From Pegoplata infirma (taxonomy: Eukaryota; Arthropoda; Insecta; Diptera; Anthomyiidae): a stretch of 64,000 bases of DNA. Below are positions 12,253 to 24,362 of this stretch, piece by piece (positions within the stretch are counted from its first letter, which is position 1; every line of letters starts with the position of its first letter). Location of the stretch: the NCBI GenBank assembly GCA_963921195.1, contig OY992540.1, forward strand, positions 73,335,337 through 73,399,336, in the 5' to 3' direction. The notes beneath the pieces were generated by a model. The model saw nothing but the letters and a program-made list of their open reading frames with translations. It was not told the origin of the DNA and searched no databases. Position numbers and translations under genes: made by a program.

Positions 12253-12446
12253 TTTTATACCCTCCACTCTAGTGATAGAGGGTATATATAAGTTTGTCAT
12301 TCCGTTTGTAACACCTCGAAATATTGGTCTAGGACCCCATAAAGTATATATATTCATGATCCTCGATCGATTTTAAGACGATCTAGCGATGTCCGTCCGT
12401 CCGTCCGTCCGTCCGTCCGTCCGTCCGTCCGTCCGTCCGTCTGTCC

Positions 12447-12480
<34 letters not shown>

Positions 12481-13265
12481 TGAAAACACGCTAACTTTTG
12501 AAAGACTTAACGGAGGGTCCTGAAGTTTGGCATATATGTTGGGCATTTACCTGGTCAGGTTGGTATTGCAATCCAGCGAAATCGGTCCAGTGGTTCAAAA
12601 GTTATAAGCAAATGAGTGAATTTCGGCAAGGGTTTTTCTGGAATTTAAGAGATAAAACACACGGTAACTTTCGAACGGCAATTCTGTGGATGCTGAAGTG
12701 TGGCATATATATTTGCCGTTCCTTTTAGCTGATCCGTATTGAATTTCAGTTAAATCGGTCCAGTGGTTCAAAAGTTATTAGCAAAACCGTAAATTTCAGA
12801 TTCGCCTCACCTTAAACTCACGTGTTGAAAACCCGTTAAACATGTTTTAAAAACATTGGTAAGTCACAAAAATATTTTACAACGCATTTTTGTCACTCTA
12901 AAATATTTTTACACTGAAAGAAAAAAAATACACTCGAAAAAAATTTTACACTCAAAAAAAATTTTACACTCAAAAAAAATTTTACACTCAAAAAAAAATT
13001 AGTAAATATTTTTTTTTTTTCAAAAATTAGTTAAAAAAAAATACACTCAAAAAAAATTTTACACTCAAAAAAAAATTTAGTAAATTATTTTTTTTTTTTT
13101 TTTCAAAAATTTGTTAAAAAAAAAAGTTTTTTTACACAAAATAAAATATTTTAATCAAAAATGTTATTTTTTCACTCTAGAAAATTCACTATTACTTAAA
13201 AAGGGCATTGTGGAGGGTATTCATAGATTCGGCAAAGTCGAATTTAACTTTTCTACTTGTTTTTT
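12253..13265 (-). repeat. mini-me repeat type I, variant with ttttacactc array
   Basis: The minus-oriented repeat runs from tataccctcc (12258) through a long (GTCC/GTCT)n tract at 12390-12480 to a tail hairpin and cttttctacttgttttt. It includes an array of ttttacactcaaaaaaaa at 12900-13110. A close relative lies at 16320-17175. Confidence 0.75.
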
Positions 13266-13379
13266 TATGAAACCAACGGAAAAATTACAACGAAATTTTC
13301 TAAAAAAAAAAAAACCTTTACAAATTTTAGTACCGTTATACCCATACATTAGAGTTAAGTGATTGAAGCAATTTTAAAG

Positions 13380-13604
13380 CTTTGTTATATAACACTGTTG
13401 AACAAATTCATAAAAATTCGCCCTAACATGAATAAGAATACATGAATTAAATAGATTTTTGGCCTAGTATTTCCAAATCTGCCGTCCAAATTTTTCTACC
13501 ACGTATGGTTTTTAAGATATTCGCGTTAGAATATTAAAAAAAAAGCTAATTTAGCGAAACATGCTCGAAAAACTTTGATTGCAGTTTTGGAATCAGGAGA
13601 TCCA
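13380..13604 (+). repeat. Dispersed repeat P, fragment left of Helitron 1
   Basis: Words such as aaaactttgattgcagtttt and aatcaggagatc match repeat P at 15150-15190 and 16030-16070. The repeat stops at the Helitron start. Confidence 0.5.
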
Positions 13605-15008
13605 TCTATATATATAAAAATGGATGTCTGTATGTATGTATGTGTGTATGTATGTTCCGTATGGACTCGAAAACGGCTGGACCGATCTTGATGAAACTTT
13701 CAGGAAATATTCAGAATAGCCTGGCGAGTAACACTGTGGGCGGAGGGGCGTGGCAAAACCAATTTTTTTACATTCTTCCACTAATGACATTTTTATATAA
13801 AAAAACCGGATAAGCCGATTTTGGTGAAATTTAAATCAAAGATAGTACTAACTGAGTACTCACTATATGCCAAATTTGAGCGTTATCGGACAAAGGAGCG
13901 TAAAATGACATGCTTTTTTGGCTGTGGGCGGAGGGGTGGGCAAAATCAAATATTTACATTGCACCACCAATGACATCTATATATTTAAAACGAATGGAGC
14001 GATTTTGATGAAATTTAAAACAACGATAGTACTAACCAAGTACTAACTATGTGCCAAATGAGAGCGTGATCGGACAAATGGGCGTAAAATGCCATGCGCC
14101 TTTGTATTGAATTAAATGTTATTTCTGCATGCTCCGCAATAACGCAAAAACTGTTGATTCGATTTTAATTAAATTTTCAGCACTGATAGTGCTAACCGAT
14201 TGCGAACCTATAGACCATATTATACTACGATTGGAAAAAGGGGCGTAAAATGTCACGCCCCTTTGTACTATACTTTACGTTGTTTGCCTGTTTCGCAATC
14301 ACGCAAAAACAGCTGATCCGATTCTCTTGAAATTTTCACTACATACAGTGCTAACCAAGTGCATATGTAGGCCATATAAGATCGTTATTGGAAGAAGGGA
14401 TCAAAATTGCAACGCCCTTTGTACTATACTGACCACGATTGAACAAAGAGGCGTAAATTGTCTCGCCCCTTTGTTTTATACTGAACGTTATATCTGCCTG
14501 TTAGGAAATCATGCAAAAACGGATAAGCCGAATCTGTCACTTCTGATAGAACTAACCGAGCGGGAATAGTAGGTCATGTGTTGAGCGCAATTCGGCAAAA
14601 GGGTGTAAAATGTCACTCCCACTTTTCATAAATAAAAAGTTTTTTCCTCCTCTTTCCAAATCATACAAAAACGGCAAAACTGATGTCAATGAAATTTGCA
14701 GCACAGATAGTTCTAATCGAGGATGCAACATGGAACTTTAGGCCATCACGATTCGATAAAAATGCGTTAAACGACACGCCCCTTTGTACTATACTTAACG
14801 TTATGTCTGTCTGTTTCGAAATCACGCAAAAACGGCAGAACCGATATTATTAAGATTTCTCTAAAGATAGTGCTAACCGAGTGTGGAACCAAAGGTTACT
14901 AGCTGGACCCGTGCTTTAATTTTGTCCGAAACTACATATATTTAAATTAAGATGCAATATAAAACAGTTTTTTTCTTAGGGCCAGCAACGCGGACCGGGT
15001 AAAGCTAG
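13605..15008 (+). mobile_element. Helitron-like non-autonomous element 1
   Basis: Starts TCTATATATATAAAAATGGA after an A (13604) and ends GGGTAAAGCTAG before a T (15009). This is the TC...CTRR architecture inserted between A and T, without target duplication. The interior is about eight degenerate repeats of 100-160 bp containing acgcaaaaacgg and gggcgtaaaatg. No Rep/helicase is present. The 3' hairpin is weak (accgggt region). A second element with the same start lies at 21540-25618 in opposite orientation. Confidence 0.75.
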
Positions 15009-15312
15009 TTGTATATAAAATCAAGTCCAATTTTGTGGAAGCAACGTAAGAATACGTAACAGTGGACCTTCAAATGTAACAGTGGACCTCAAAATAATTT
15101 GTTTCTTGACTTTTTAACAGCGAATATATAAAAAAACGGTACGAGATAGAAAAATTTGGATGGCAGATTTGAAACCAGGAGATCAAAATCTATAAAGTTG
15201 AAAAAAAAAGTATTGAGGTGAGATTGAGATTGCTAGAAATAGAATTGTAGAGTTGGAAACTGTCAAAATTTATTCTGTAATAACTGTAAATATCTATTAA
15301 CAAGACAAACCA
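15009..15312 (+). repeat. Dispersed repeat P, direct copy flanking the MITE
   Basis: gtatataaaatcaagtccaa through to aacaagacaaaccac is repeated nearly exactly at 15912-16196, on the other side of the MITE 15313-15911. The duplication may reflect a local duplication event during or after insertion. Confidence 0.7.
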
Positions 15313-15911
15313 CACAGAAAAAAATATGGAGGAAACAAATTTGAGTAATCACTTGTTTAATTTTTTAAAAAAAATTTGAGTAATTTTTTAATTAACGCAA
15401 TTAAAAATTTACTCAAAAATTTAAAATAAAATTTGAGTAAATAATTTAATACAAATTTAATATTTTTTTTATTTTTTTTTTTATTCTCTTGGTGTTTTGA
15501 ATTCTCATTTAGTTTATTGTTTTTTGTATATGTATATGAAAGTTTGAAATCATCTTTATAAAATTTTCCTTTGTCTTGAAGACATAAGTATGTTTGGTAA
15601 AGTTTGTAAAAGCAATTTTTTTGAAAAAAAAATTAGAAATTTTTTAAACTTTTAAAAAAAATAAATTGATACATTTTGAGTAAACTTTTACTTGACACAA
15701 TTAAAAAGTTACTTAAAAATATTAAAAAATTTTAAGTAAAGATTTAATTGTGTGAATTAATAATTTACTTAAATTTTTTATTAAGCATTTAATAATTTTT
15801 TATTAAAAGTTTACTCAATACTATTAAATCGTTTACTGGTGGAAAATTGAGTAATTTTTTACTCAATAGTATTAAAAATTTACTCAAATTTTTTTTTTAT
15901 TTTTTTCTGTG
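15313..15911. mobile_element. MITE family F, copy 1 (word ttgagtaaattt)
   Basis: The inverted ends are CACAGAAAAAAATATGG and a right end of T runs closing in TTTTTTCTGTG. The interior is packed with ttgagtaaatttttaat and its complement. Copy 2 is at 25903-26434 in inverted orientation. The target duplication is unclear here because the flanks are direct repeats. Confidence 0.75.
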
Positions 15912-16319
15912 TATATAAAATCAAGTCCAATTTTGTGGAAGCAACGTAAGAATACGTAACAGTGGACCTCAAAATAATTTGTTTCTTGACTTTTTAACAG
16001 CGAATATATAAAAAAACGGTACGAGATAGAAAAATTTGGATGGCAGATTTGAAACCAGGAGATCAAAATCTATAAAGTTGAAAAAAAAAAAGTATTGAGG
16101 TGAGATTGAGATTGCTAGAAATAGAATTGTAGAGTTGGAAACTGTCAAAATTTATTCTGTAATAACTGTAAATATCTATTAACAAGACAAACCACTTTCT
16201 ATTAACAAGACAAACCGACATTTAAAATCCTACTGATTATAACACTAACTGAAGTGTTTTAAGCCGGTATGGGAATACCAGAAAAATCTATAATTTTTAG
16301 AAATTAAATTTTTCTCCAT
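15912..16319 (+). repeat. Dispersed repeat P, longest copy
   Basis: Continues past the duplicated part into aacaagacaaaccgacattt and taatttttagaaattaaa, giving the best contiguous view of this repeat. Open frames in it are short and unrecognised. Confidence 0.6.
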
Positions 16320-17175
16320 TTTTATACCCTCCACTCTAGTGATAGAGGGTATATGTATATAAGTTTGTCATTCCGTTTGTAACACCTCGAAATATTGGTC
16401 TAGGACCCCATAAAGTATATATATTCATGATCCTCCATCGATTTTAAGACGATCTAGCGATGTCCGTCCGTCCGTCTCTCTGTCTGTTGAAAACACGCTA
16501 ACTTTTGAAAGACTTTACGGAGGCTCCTGAAGTTTGGCATATATGTTGGACATTTACCTGGTCAGGTTGGTATTGTAATCCAGCGAAATTGGTATAGTGG
16601 TTCAAAAGTTATGAGCAAAAGGCTGAATTTCGGCAAGGGTTTTTCGTGAATTTATTAGATAAAAAACACTATAACTTTCGAAAAGCAATTCTGAGGATGC
16701 TGAGGCTTGGCATATATATTTTTCGTTCCTCCAACCTAGTTCGCATTAAATTTCACACAAATCGGTCCAGTGGTTTAAAAGTTATAAGCAAAACCGTGAA
16801 TTTCAGATTAGCTTCACCTTAAATTCACGTGTTGAAATCCCGTTAAACCTGTTTTAAAAACATTGGTAAGTCACAAAAATATTTTACAACGTATTTTTGT
16901 CACTCAAAAATATTTTTATACCAAAACAAAAAAAAAATACACTCGAAAAAAATTTTACACTTAACAAAAATTTTACACATTAAAAAAAAAAAAATTAGTA
17001 AATAATTTTTTTTTTTCAAAAATTACTAAAAAAAAATTTTTTTACACAAAATAAAATATTTCTAATCAAAACCGTTATTTTTTTCAAGTTAGAAAATTAA
17101 CTATCACTTAAAATGGGCATTGCGGAGGGTATTCATAGATTCGGCCAAGTCGAATTTAATTTTTCTACTTGTTTC
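16320..17175 (-). repeat. mini-me repeat type I, variant with ttttacactc array
   Basis: Same layout as 12253-13265, with a shorter GTCC tract (16460-16490). Confidence 0.75.
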
Positions 17176-17220
17176 AGCTTAAACCTTTTTAACAAATATA
17201 ATTAGAGCCCGAGACAAAAT

Positions 17221-17382
17221 ATGTCGCCATTAGGAACGTCTCCGAAACAGAAAATGCAAATTCCTTCATTTGTGTCTACAATTCCAGATCATATTGGTAA
17301 CCCTTGCAAAATAATGTTAGAGACAACAAGTGAGAGTGTTAAATTCGGCTGTGCCGAATCTTTTATACCCTCCAAACTGTAA
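17221..17382 (+). other. Short open frame with coding-like composition
   Basis: A 53-codon frame starting ATG at 17221 (MSPLGTSPKQKMQIPSF...) has less AT-biased codons than its surroundings for its first 35 residues, then runs into the head of the mini-me at 17324. I do not recognise the peptide. It may be a remnant of a gene or retroelement cut by the mini-me. Confidence 0.3.
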
Positions 17383-18019
17383 AAAAAAACATAAAAAAAA
17401 TTCAGTGGCGTATTTTTTTGGTGGGGGTGGTTTGGTGGGAGACATTGGGGGGCACCTTCCTCTTGCGATAGATGTTATTAAATGGATTTATTATGATTCT
17501 TCCAATTTTTTAATCCAATTAATCATAATTAAAATATATTTTTTATATCCACGCCCACAAAAGGGGCTGGTAACATTTTTTGTTTTATTTTTTTTTTAAC
17601 AGCTGGGTCCATATGCAGTGTTTTGAGCTTCCTCTGACATAAAAATGTTGCATTTGCTCAAAAAAAGTACAAAAACCCTGCAAAAAAATACAGTTTTTCA
17701 GAGGTTGTTTTAGTTCTCCAAGGGATAACTGCTTTCACCGTGGTCCGATTTTGCCCATTTCCGAACTTAACCTGCCTAGGAATATGAGATATATTCGTGC
17801 CAAACTTCGAAAGTGTAGCTCTTTTATTTTGGACTGTATCGTGTACTGTACAGACGGACAGACGGACGGACGGACGGACGGACATCGCTAGAATGTCTAA
17901 GAATCGATCACTGATCAATAATATTTACATTTTATGGGGTCTTAAACCGATATTTCGATGCGTTACACACGGAATGACAAAGTGAGTATACCCCCATACT
18001 GTGGTTGGAGGGTATAAAA
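17324..18019 (+). repeat. mini-me repeat type I
   Basis: Has all parts: head caagtgagagtgttaaattc with ATTCGGC/GCCGAAT hairpin, tataccctcc, a GC-rich body, the (GACG)n tract at 17850-17882, the core catcgctagaatgtct and the tail ggagggtata (18008-18017). It is inserted beside repeat P. Confidence 0.85.
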
Positions 18020-18220
18020 AAGTTGAAAAAAAGTTTGAGGTGAGGTTGAGATTGCTAAAAATAGAATTGTAGTGTTGGAAACTGTCAACATTTCTTCTGT
18101 AGATAGTATAAATATTCACTTACATAAAAAAGCAATTTCCATTAACAAGACAAACCGACATTTAAAATCCAACTGATGATAACACTAACTGGAGTGTTTG
18201 AAACTATTATGGGAATTTAT
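18020..18220 (+). repeat. Dispersed repeat P with empty Helitron site
   Basis: This copy contains the uninterrupted site tagtataaatattcactt; the point between 18112 and 18113 corresponds to the insertion point of the Helitron at 21540-25618. It therefore acts as the empty reference. Confidence 0.75.
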
Positions 18221-18221
18221 T

Positions 18222-18900
18222 ATTATTCAAGGGGTGATCTATCCCTAACGGCCGGCACTGCGACCCTTATGAGTCTTTTGTGCCAAGATCCATTAATCTA
18301 ATTCAAACTCTGTTAAATGTTCCTAAAGGTGGCTTCAGACTATATTATTTGTAATAATATCTGTCAAAATTTTGTGTAAAACCTATAAAATAGTATGGTG
18401 TAAACACAAATCGGTATAAAACCAAGAGAAATACGGATTGAAAAATGACAAGCGGATACGTATTCTCATTTTTAGAAATTTCTCTAAAAATGAGAAAACG
18501 TATACGTTTTTCATAAGATCAGGGTTGTATTTATTTTGATAATATTTAAGATGTGATGGTGTAAATACGCAAAGGATTTTTTAAAAGATTTTTTGACAAG
18601 CGGAGAAAATTTCGTATTATTTAAGATACGTATTTTCTTACTACTCAGTATTATGGTCTGAAGTGGGCTTAATGAACATTATAACAGAGGATGGAGAAGC
18701 TAGCTTTATATCCGCAGAACTAAGCAATTTCTTGTCTAAGAACTGTCTTCTGATCCTACATATTGCGACGCACTCACATAATATGTGTTGCGTCGTTTCT
18801 AATTCCTCCAGACAAAGTCGACACAAAGACGATGCCCAAAGGTTTAAATTTATCTTACAATGCCCAGTGAGAAAACTTGTCAGTAACCTAATGTCACTTT
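18222..18900 (-). pseudogene. 3' fragment of an I/LOA-type LINE
   Basis: The minus strand encodes, at 18826-18641, a C-terminal cysteine/histidine motif (CRLCLEELETTQHILCEC) typical of the end of ORF2 in I- and R1-group non-LTR retrotransposons. Downstream is a 3' untranslated region ending in a (TAA)n-like tail at about 18222-18232. The 3' region is interrupted by a small MITE. Reverse transcriptase is absent, so the fragment is 5' truncated. Confidence 0.65.
18333..18663. mobile_element. Small MITE in the LINE 3' region
   Basis: The inverted ends CTTCAGACTATA and TATGGTCTGAAG are flanked by a possible 3-bp duplication, tgg. The interior contains inverted words around acgtattctc/gagaaaacgt. 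Superfamily not assigned. Confidence 0.5.
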
Positions 18901-19135
18901 AAGTATACTTCCATATGATAATGGCGCGATTAGTCCCAAAAAAAATTCGGGAAAGTGAATTTTTGTACCAAGATCTGAAAGAAAACAAAAATTTGTTAAA
19001 GGGAAAATACACGGTTTTTTCTTTCCTGCCTTTCCAATCAAGTCTCCATCCTGAAAAGTTACACTAAAGTGGTATAAACTTCCCTGATTTGTGTATATTT
19101 TTTCCATTTAAAAAAAAAAAAAAAATTTTTGAACA

Positions 19136-20025
19136 ATGAATTCCAATTTGTGTTTTTTTTTGCTAATTTATTCCAAAATATGCAAAAATAACCACTTAGC
19201 GTTGGAAATATCCCAAAAATATTCATTTACAACCAAAATATGCAAGAACATGCATATTGGTGAAAACCAAAATATTGGTGAAAACCAAAATATTGGTGAA
19301 AACCAAAATATGCAAAAATATGCCAAAACAAATCGATGCCATGTTGACGCAAATTTCTTGTTTCGGAAAGATAATTATTCGATATTATTTGTAGAATATC
19401 AACAATAATAACTAGTGATGAGATTTTCATGCACTAAAAAATGGAAAACGTGCTCTTAAAATATGCGCTATAAAAATTTTAAATATGCACTAAAAAATTA
19501 AATTTGTGGAATAAAAATCTTGTTTTCATGCGAAAAACTTCTTAAAAAAAGTAAAAAAAAATAACGCCGGGTTTTGATAGTTACATTTAAAACTTTATGT
19601 AAGCAAGATTTTTTAGAAACTAAAACAATCTATAAAAAAAATTAAAATAAAAAAAATTCTTATTTTTAAAATAAATTTTTCAAATTTTGAACAGTTTTTG
19701 AAACAAATGAATATAAATTTGTGTTTTTGATTATTTATGCCAAAATATGCAAAAAAAATGCACTTAAAAGGTCGAAATATGCATTTAAAACTAAAATATG
19801 CATTTTTACCAATATATGCAAAAACAAATCGATGCAATTTTTACTCAAATTTCTTGATTCGGAAAGATAATTGGTCGATATGCCAAAATATGCAAAAAAA
19901 TGCACTTAAAAGGTCGAAATATGCACTTAAAACTAAAATATGCATTTTCACCAATATATGCAAAAACAAATCGATGCAATTTTTACTCAAATTTCTTGAT
20001 TCGGAAAGATAACACTGCGGAACAC
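19136..20025 (+). mobile_element. hAT-like MITE copies (word atgcaaaaa), rearranged
   Basis: A left end agtgatgagattttcatgca at 19413 matches the complete element 50582-51142. To its left is another fragment with three tandem copies of aaaccaaaatattggtg (19260-19310). To its right a segment of about 140 bp (19737-19874) is tandemly repeated (19877-20010). The right end is lost. 18901-19135 and 20026-20562 contain nothing recognised. Confidence 0.6.
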
Positions 20026-20562
20026 TAAAAAATAAACAAGAGTTACGACCATCATTTCTATATATTTCGGACATGCTGATTCGAATGGCGTACTCCGTTT
20101 TTCGATGTATGGTACAGTTTTCTTGCAAAATGTCGTTAAAGATTTGCTGATTTAGAGACAGTTTTTTAACAAAAAAATTTGCAAAGTTAATGATTTACAA
20201 ATTTTATGGCATGGAAAACAAAGATATGACTTGTAACAATATTTCTTATGAAAATTTGGTTTAAAGGTTTTCATCTTAAGTCATTAAATTCGCGAATTTC
20301 TTAATTTTTTAAGGTTTTCGCGAAATTAACAACCAAATTGGTCTTTGATAAAAAACTTGCTTTCAGTGAATCAAAATGGCATCCCTAACAATACGAATAG
20401 TGGGAAAAAACAGCTATATTATATGGACCATCATGATGAAAATCGCGAAAAACCGTTTTTTTTGTATATGGCAGCATCACTTTACGAGATGATTTAAGGC
20501 TCCATCTTTTAGTATATAATGTGGTAACCTTAAACAACTAACTCGTCAAAAATTTGGCCAAA

Positions 20563-20667
20563 AAAGTTTTCATTTGCAAAAGTTATCTTAACAAAAACTA
20601 ATATTTCAGTGCTTTTCATGCAATAATTATAGTTTTTGTTAAGATAACTTTTGCAAATGAAAACTTT
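20563..20667. repeat. Perfect 38-bp inverted repeat (29-bp loop)
   Basis: The arms 20563-20600 and 20630-20667 are perfect complements (outer part aaagttttcatttgc). This is the strongest short hairpin in the window. It is directly followed by a truncated mini-me, and may be the tip of a foldback element. Confidence 0.85.
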
Positions 20668-20668
20668 A

Positions 20669-20787
20669 GAATCGGCCACTGATCAATAATATATATACTT
20701 TATGGGGTCCTAGACCGATATTTCGATGCGTTACACACGGAATGACAAACTGAGTATACCCTCATACTGTGGTTGGAGGGTATAAAA
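20669..20787 (+). repeat. mini-me type I tail fragment
   Basis: Only the TA tract, ggggtcctagaccgatattt and the ggagggtata tail remain. 20788-21233 is AT-rich with no gene seen. Confidence 0.7.
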
Positions 20788-21233
20788 ATTTGAGTAAACA
20801 ATAACCAAAATTTCGGTATCCCCGCGGGCACCGCTGTATTAGATGAATGGTGAAAGAGCGCTCCCCAATCGAGCACAATACGTTCTATGGTTTCTTTTGG
20901 GGTACTACAAAAATAGTAAATGTAGGTATATTTCATGTAAAATTATACGATGTATTTTAATTTACCCGATTTATAGTAGGTAACCTTTTTTCATTTAAAT
21001 TCCAGTGTAAAATTTTTTTTTTTTTTTTTCGTTCAGTGTGATGTTTAATATCTCTTGTTATGTATATCAAAAACATAAAATGTTACAAATTTTGTTAATT
21101 TCATGTGTCGTTTGTTTTCATCAAGTGTTTGTAGTATGGAGGAAGGATGTTTTTCATACTCTTCAACTTTGTTAAAAATCTTGTTAAATTTAACATAAAT
21201 TTTAGGATTATTTACAATGTTAACAACACAAAA

Positions 21234-21345
21234 AACAAGTAAAAATATTATTGTCGGTCAAGACCGACCATATAATACCTTCACCAGTGTTTTCAAGAAA
21301 ATGGGAGCAAAGATGGACCGCTCAGATCTACGAGTTAGATCTTGA
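21234..21345 (-). repeat. mini-me type II terminal fragment
   Basis: The block acaagtaaaaatattattgt followed by cggtcaagaccgaccat is the terminus seen (inverted) at 38580-38627 and 45560-45612. Confidence 0.6.
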
Positions 21346-21349
21346 AATT

Positions 21350-21539
21350 TTGAGCGAAATTGACTTATTGTTATAAGGGTTCAAGTTGAAAAAATGCAGA
21401 AGAAAAATTTTCTAAAAATTATAGACATTTCTTGTATTTCTCATACCGGTTTCAAACACCCCAGTTAGTGTCATCATCAGTAGGATTTTAAATGTCGGTT
21501 TGTCTTGTTAATGAAAACTGTTTTTTATATATGTGAATA
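21350..21539 (-). repeat. Dispersed repeat P, left flank of Helitron 2
   Basis: Inverted P sequence that stops at gtgaata, exactly where the Helitron begins. It continues after the Helitron at 25619. Confidence 0.7.
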
Positions 21540-21649
21540 CTAGCTTACCATCCCGGTACTTCGCTACCGGTTGTATCGAATACCGAATAATAGAAAGATC
21601 AGGATTACTCTATCGATTTCAAAAAAAAATCCCCTAGGTAGTCTTTGTT

Positions 21650-22170
21650 TTTATACCCTCCAACCACAGTATGGGGGTATACTCACTTTGTCATTCCGTG
21701 TGTAACGCATCGAAATATCGGTCTAGGACCCCATAAAGTATATATATTGATGTCCGTCTGTCCGTCCGTCCGTCCGTCCGTCCGTCCGTCCGTCTGTGGA
21801 AGACACGATACAGTCCAAAGTTAAAGAGCTAGACTCCTGAAATTTGGCACAAATATGTCTTTTGGTATTGGGCTGGTTAAGTTCGAACATGGGCAAAATC
21901 GGATCAGGGGGAAAAAAGTTCCCCTCTTAAGAACTAAACAAACCTCTAAAAAAACCCATTTTTTATAGGTTTTTTGTACTTTTGCTTAGCAAACGAAACA
22001 TTTTTATGTCAAAAGAAGTTCAAAGTCTTGCAGTTGGATCCAGGAAGGTTGCCTCCCACCGACGTTACCCCCCCCCCCCAAAAAAAAAAAGACGCCCCTG
22101 TTTTTTTTTTTTTTTAACGTGTTGGAGGGTATAAAAGATTCGGCACAGCCGAATTTAACACTCTCACTTG
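21650..22170 (-). repeat. mini-me repeat type I inside Helitron 2
   Basis: Complete minus-oriented copy with (GTCC)n at 21757-21796, C and A homopolymers near 22070-22090, and the head hairpin at the right end. Confidence 0.85.
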
Positions 22171-22194
22171 TTTTTACTTGTGGACGTTTACGAC

Positions 22195-22407
22195 CATAGA
22201 GTATACATAGAGGCGAAGGTGAAAGAAAAAATAATATCACTATCTTTTTCTAATTTCTCACACGTACGTTGTCGATACACAATACATGTTTACAAGTCGT
22301 ACTTTTTCAACAAATACATGTATACAAGTTGTAATTTGACAACTCAATTTTTGACATCACTTTGACAACTTAATTTTTGACACCTTCGCCTCTATGTATA
22401 CTCTATG
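22195..22407. mobile_element. 213-bp MITE with 8-bp target duplication
   Basis: Perfect inverted ends of 27 bp begin CATAGAGTATACATAGAGG and are flanked by tttacgac on both sides (22187-22194, 22408-22415). The 8-bp duplication suggests hAT or P-type mobilisation. The interior contains two copies of a tacatgtatacaagttgt-like word. Confidence 0.9.
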
Positions 22408-22415
22408 TTTACGAC

Positions 22416-23454
22416 TTTCATAAAATAATATTTCAATGAATAATTTAAACAATACAATTTGAATAACTTCGCTGGTACGTTATCATGTGCGTTCCGGTGA
22501 AAAACAGATATTGACAATTTTCGAGCCCTTATATCGGGTTTTTGGATTTTAAGTAAATAAATATTTTAGTGAAAAAAGAAATGGGAATAAAAAAATTTGA
22601 GTGAAAAAACATATAGGGAGAAAAATATGGAATAAAAAAAGTTAAATACGATAAATTTGAGTAAAAAGTATCATTCCATATTGTTCCCTGCTCTATTCCA
22701 TTTCGATCCCCGTTCTAATCCATTTCATTTCCAAGTCCATCTCCTTTTGTTCCAAGCAAGTTTCATTCCTCTCCGTATAATATGTGTTAAAGAAATAAAA
22801 ATTTCTATTGTTGTTATTTTATAGATATGAAAAGTACCATTTTACACCACCCTAAAATTTTAAATTTTCAAATATGGCTGTTATTTCTGGGTCTTTTAGT
22901 TTAATAGTTAGATAGGTAAAAATAACCATTTGCCACCTCTTCCCTTAAAATTAAATTTTCTAAAAACTTTTTTTTTTGTGCTAGGTGATCCCATATTTAA
23001 AATATCAAGTTTCTAAACCATTATTTCAAGAAATATAAGAATAACCAAATTTACACTTCTTTATCCCCTTTACGATCGGTCGCGACCCTTACAAACAGAA
23101 TTTCCTAAAAGAAAGTTATCCAGCATTAAAAATTTCAGTGCCTAGGATCATTACTTCATGAAATATAAAAAGTATCAAAAAACACTTTTTTATACCTCTA
23201 GAAACGGATTTTTTTAAAAAACACTTTAGCAGAATGTTTTTTTCACCGAAGTACCCTACATTCCAAAATTCAAGCTTTTAAGGTCATTATTATAGGAACA
23301 AAAAAGTACCAAAAGTACACTTTCTTACCCCAGTTAGAAAAGGAATTTCCAAAAAGTATCTCTTCCAGAATGTTTTTTTCTTCATCGAAAAATCCTACAT
23401 TCCATATTTCAAGCATCATTTTCTATGATCATTGTTTCAGCACTTTCGGTACTT
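22416..23454 (-). repeat. Diverged Helitron body units
   Basis: Degenerate copies of the roughly 140-bp Helitron unit can be followed by the recurring words agtaccaaaagtacactt and tttcaag. No coding segment is visible. Confidence 0.5.
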
Positions 23455-24362
23455 TTAATAAAAGGTACTTTATATTAAAGGTAATTTTTGTAAAAGGTAC
23501 TTTTTATAAAAAGTATTTTTATAAAGAGTACTTTTTATAAAAGGTACTTATAATAAAAGGTTCTTTTTATAAAAGGTACTTTTTATAAAAGGTACTTTTG
23601 AGAAAAGGTACTTTTAATAAAAGGTACATTTGATATAAGGTACTTTTTATAAAAGATACTTTTTGTAAAAGGTACTTTTTATAAAAGGTACTTTTTATAA
23701 AAGGTACTTTTTATAAAAGGTACTTTTTATAAAAGGTACTTTTTATATAAGGTACTTTTTATAAAAGGTACTTTTTATAAAAGGTACTTTTTATAAAAGG
23801 TACTTTTTATAAAAGGTACTTTTTATAAAAGGTACTTTTTATAAAAGGTACTTTTTATAAAAGGTACTTTTTATAAAAGGTACTTTTTATAAAAGGTACT
23901 TTTTATAAAAGGTACTTTTTATAAAAGGTACTTTTTATAAAAGGTACTTTTTATAAAAGGTACTTTTTATAAAAGGTACTTTTTATAAAAGGCACTTTTT
24001 ATAAAAGGTACTTTTTATAAAAGGTACTTTTTATAAAAGGTACTTTTTATAAAAGGTACTTTTTATAAAAGGTACTTTTTATAAAAGATACTTTTTATAA
24101 ACGGTACTTTTTATAAAAGGTACTTTTTATAAAAGGTACTTTTTATAAAAGGTACTTTTTATAAAAGGTACTTTTTATAAAAGGTACTTTTTATAAAAGG
24201 TACTTTTTATAAAAGGTATTTTTTATAAAAGGTACTTTTTATAAAAGGTACTTTTTATAAAAGGTACTTTTTATAAAAGGTACTTTTTATAAAAGGTACT
24301 TTTTATAAAAGGTACTTTTTATAAAAGGTACTTTTTATAAAAGGTACTTTTTATAAACGGTA
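23455..24362 (+). repeat. 16-bp minisatellite, about 56 copies
   Basis: The tandem unit is ggtactttttataaaa. It is nearly perfect from 23641 to 24356, with variants at the left edge. The complement of the unit (ttttataaaaagtacc) is part of the neighbouring 140-bp Helitron unit, so the array probably expanded from it. Confidence 0.95.

Noticed and set aside
14327..14569. 80-codon frame inside Helitron 1
   Set aside because: It crosses several degenerate tandem units; no conserved translation between units.
15009..16196. LTR retrotransposon with 285-bp direct repeats
   Set aside because: The repeats do not start TG or end CA, there is no primer-binding site or coding domain, and the inner part is a MITE with its own inverted ends.
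17330..17599. Glycine-rich 89-codon frame
   Set aside because: It is a read-through of a mini-me repeat; similar frames appear in every copy (30713, 43462, 46155).
23455..24362. CRISPR-like array
   Set aside because: The units are contiguous 16-mers without spacers, in a eukaryotic repeat; it is a minisatellite.
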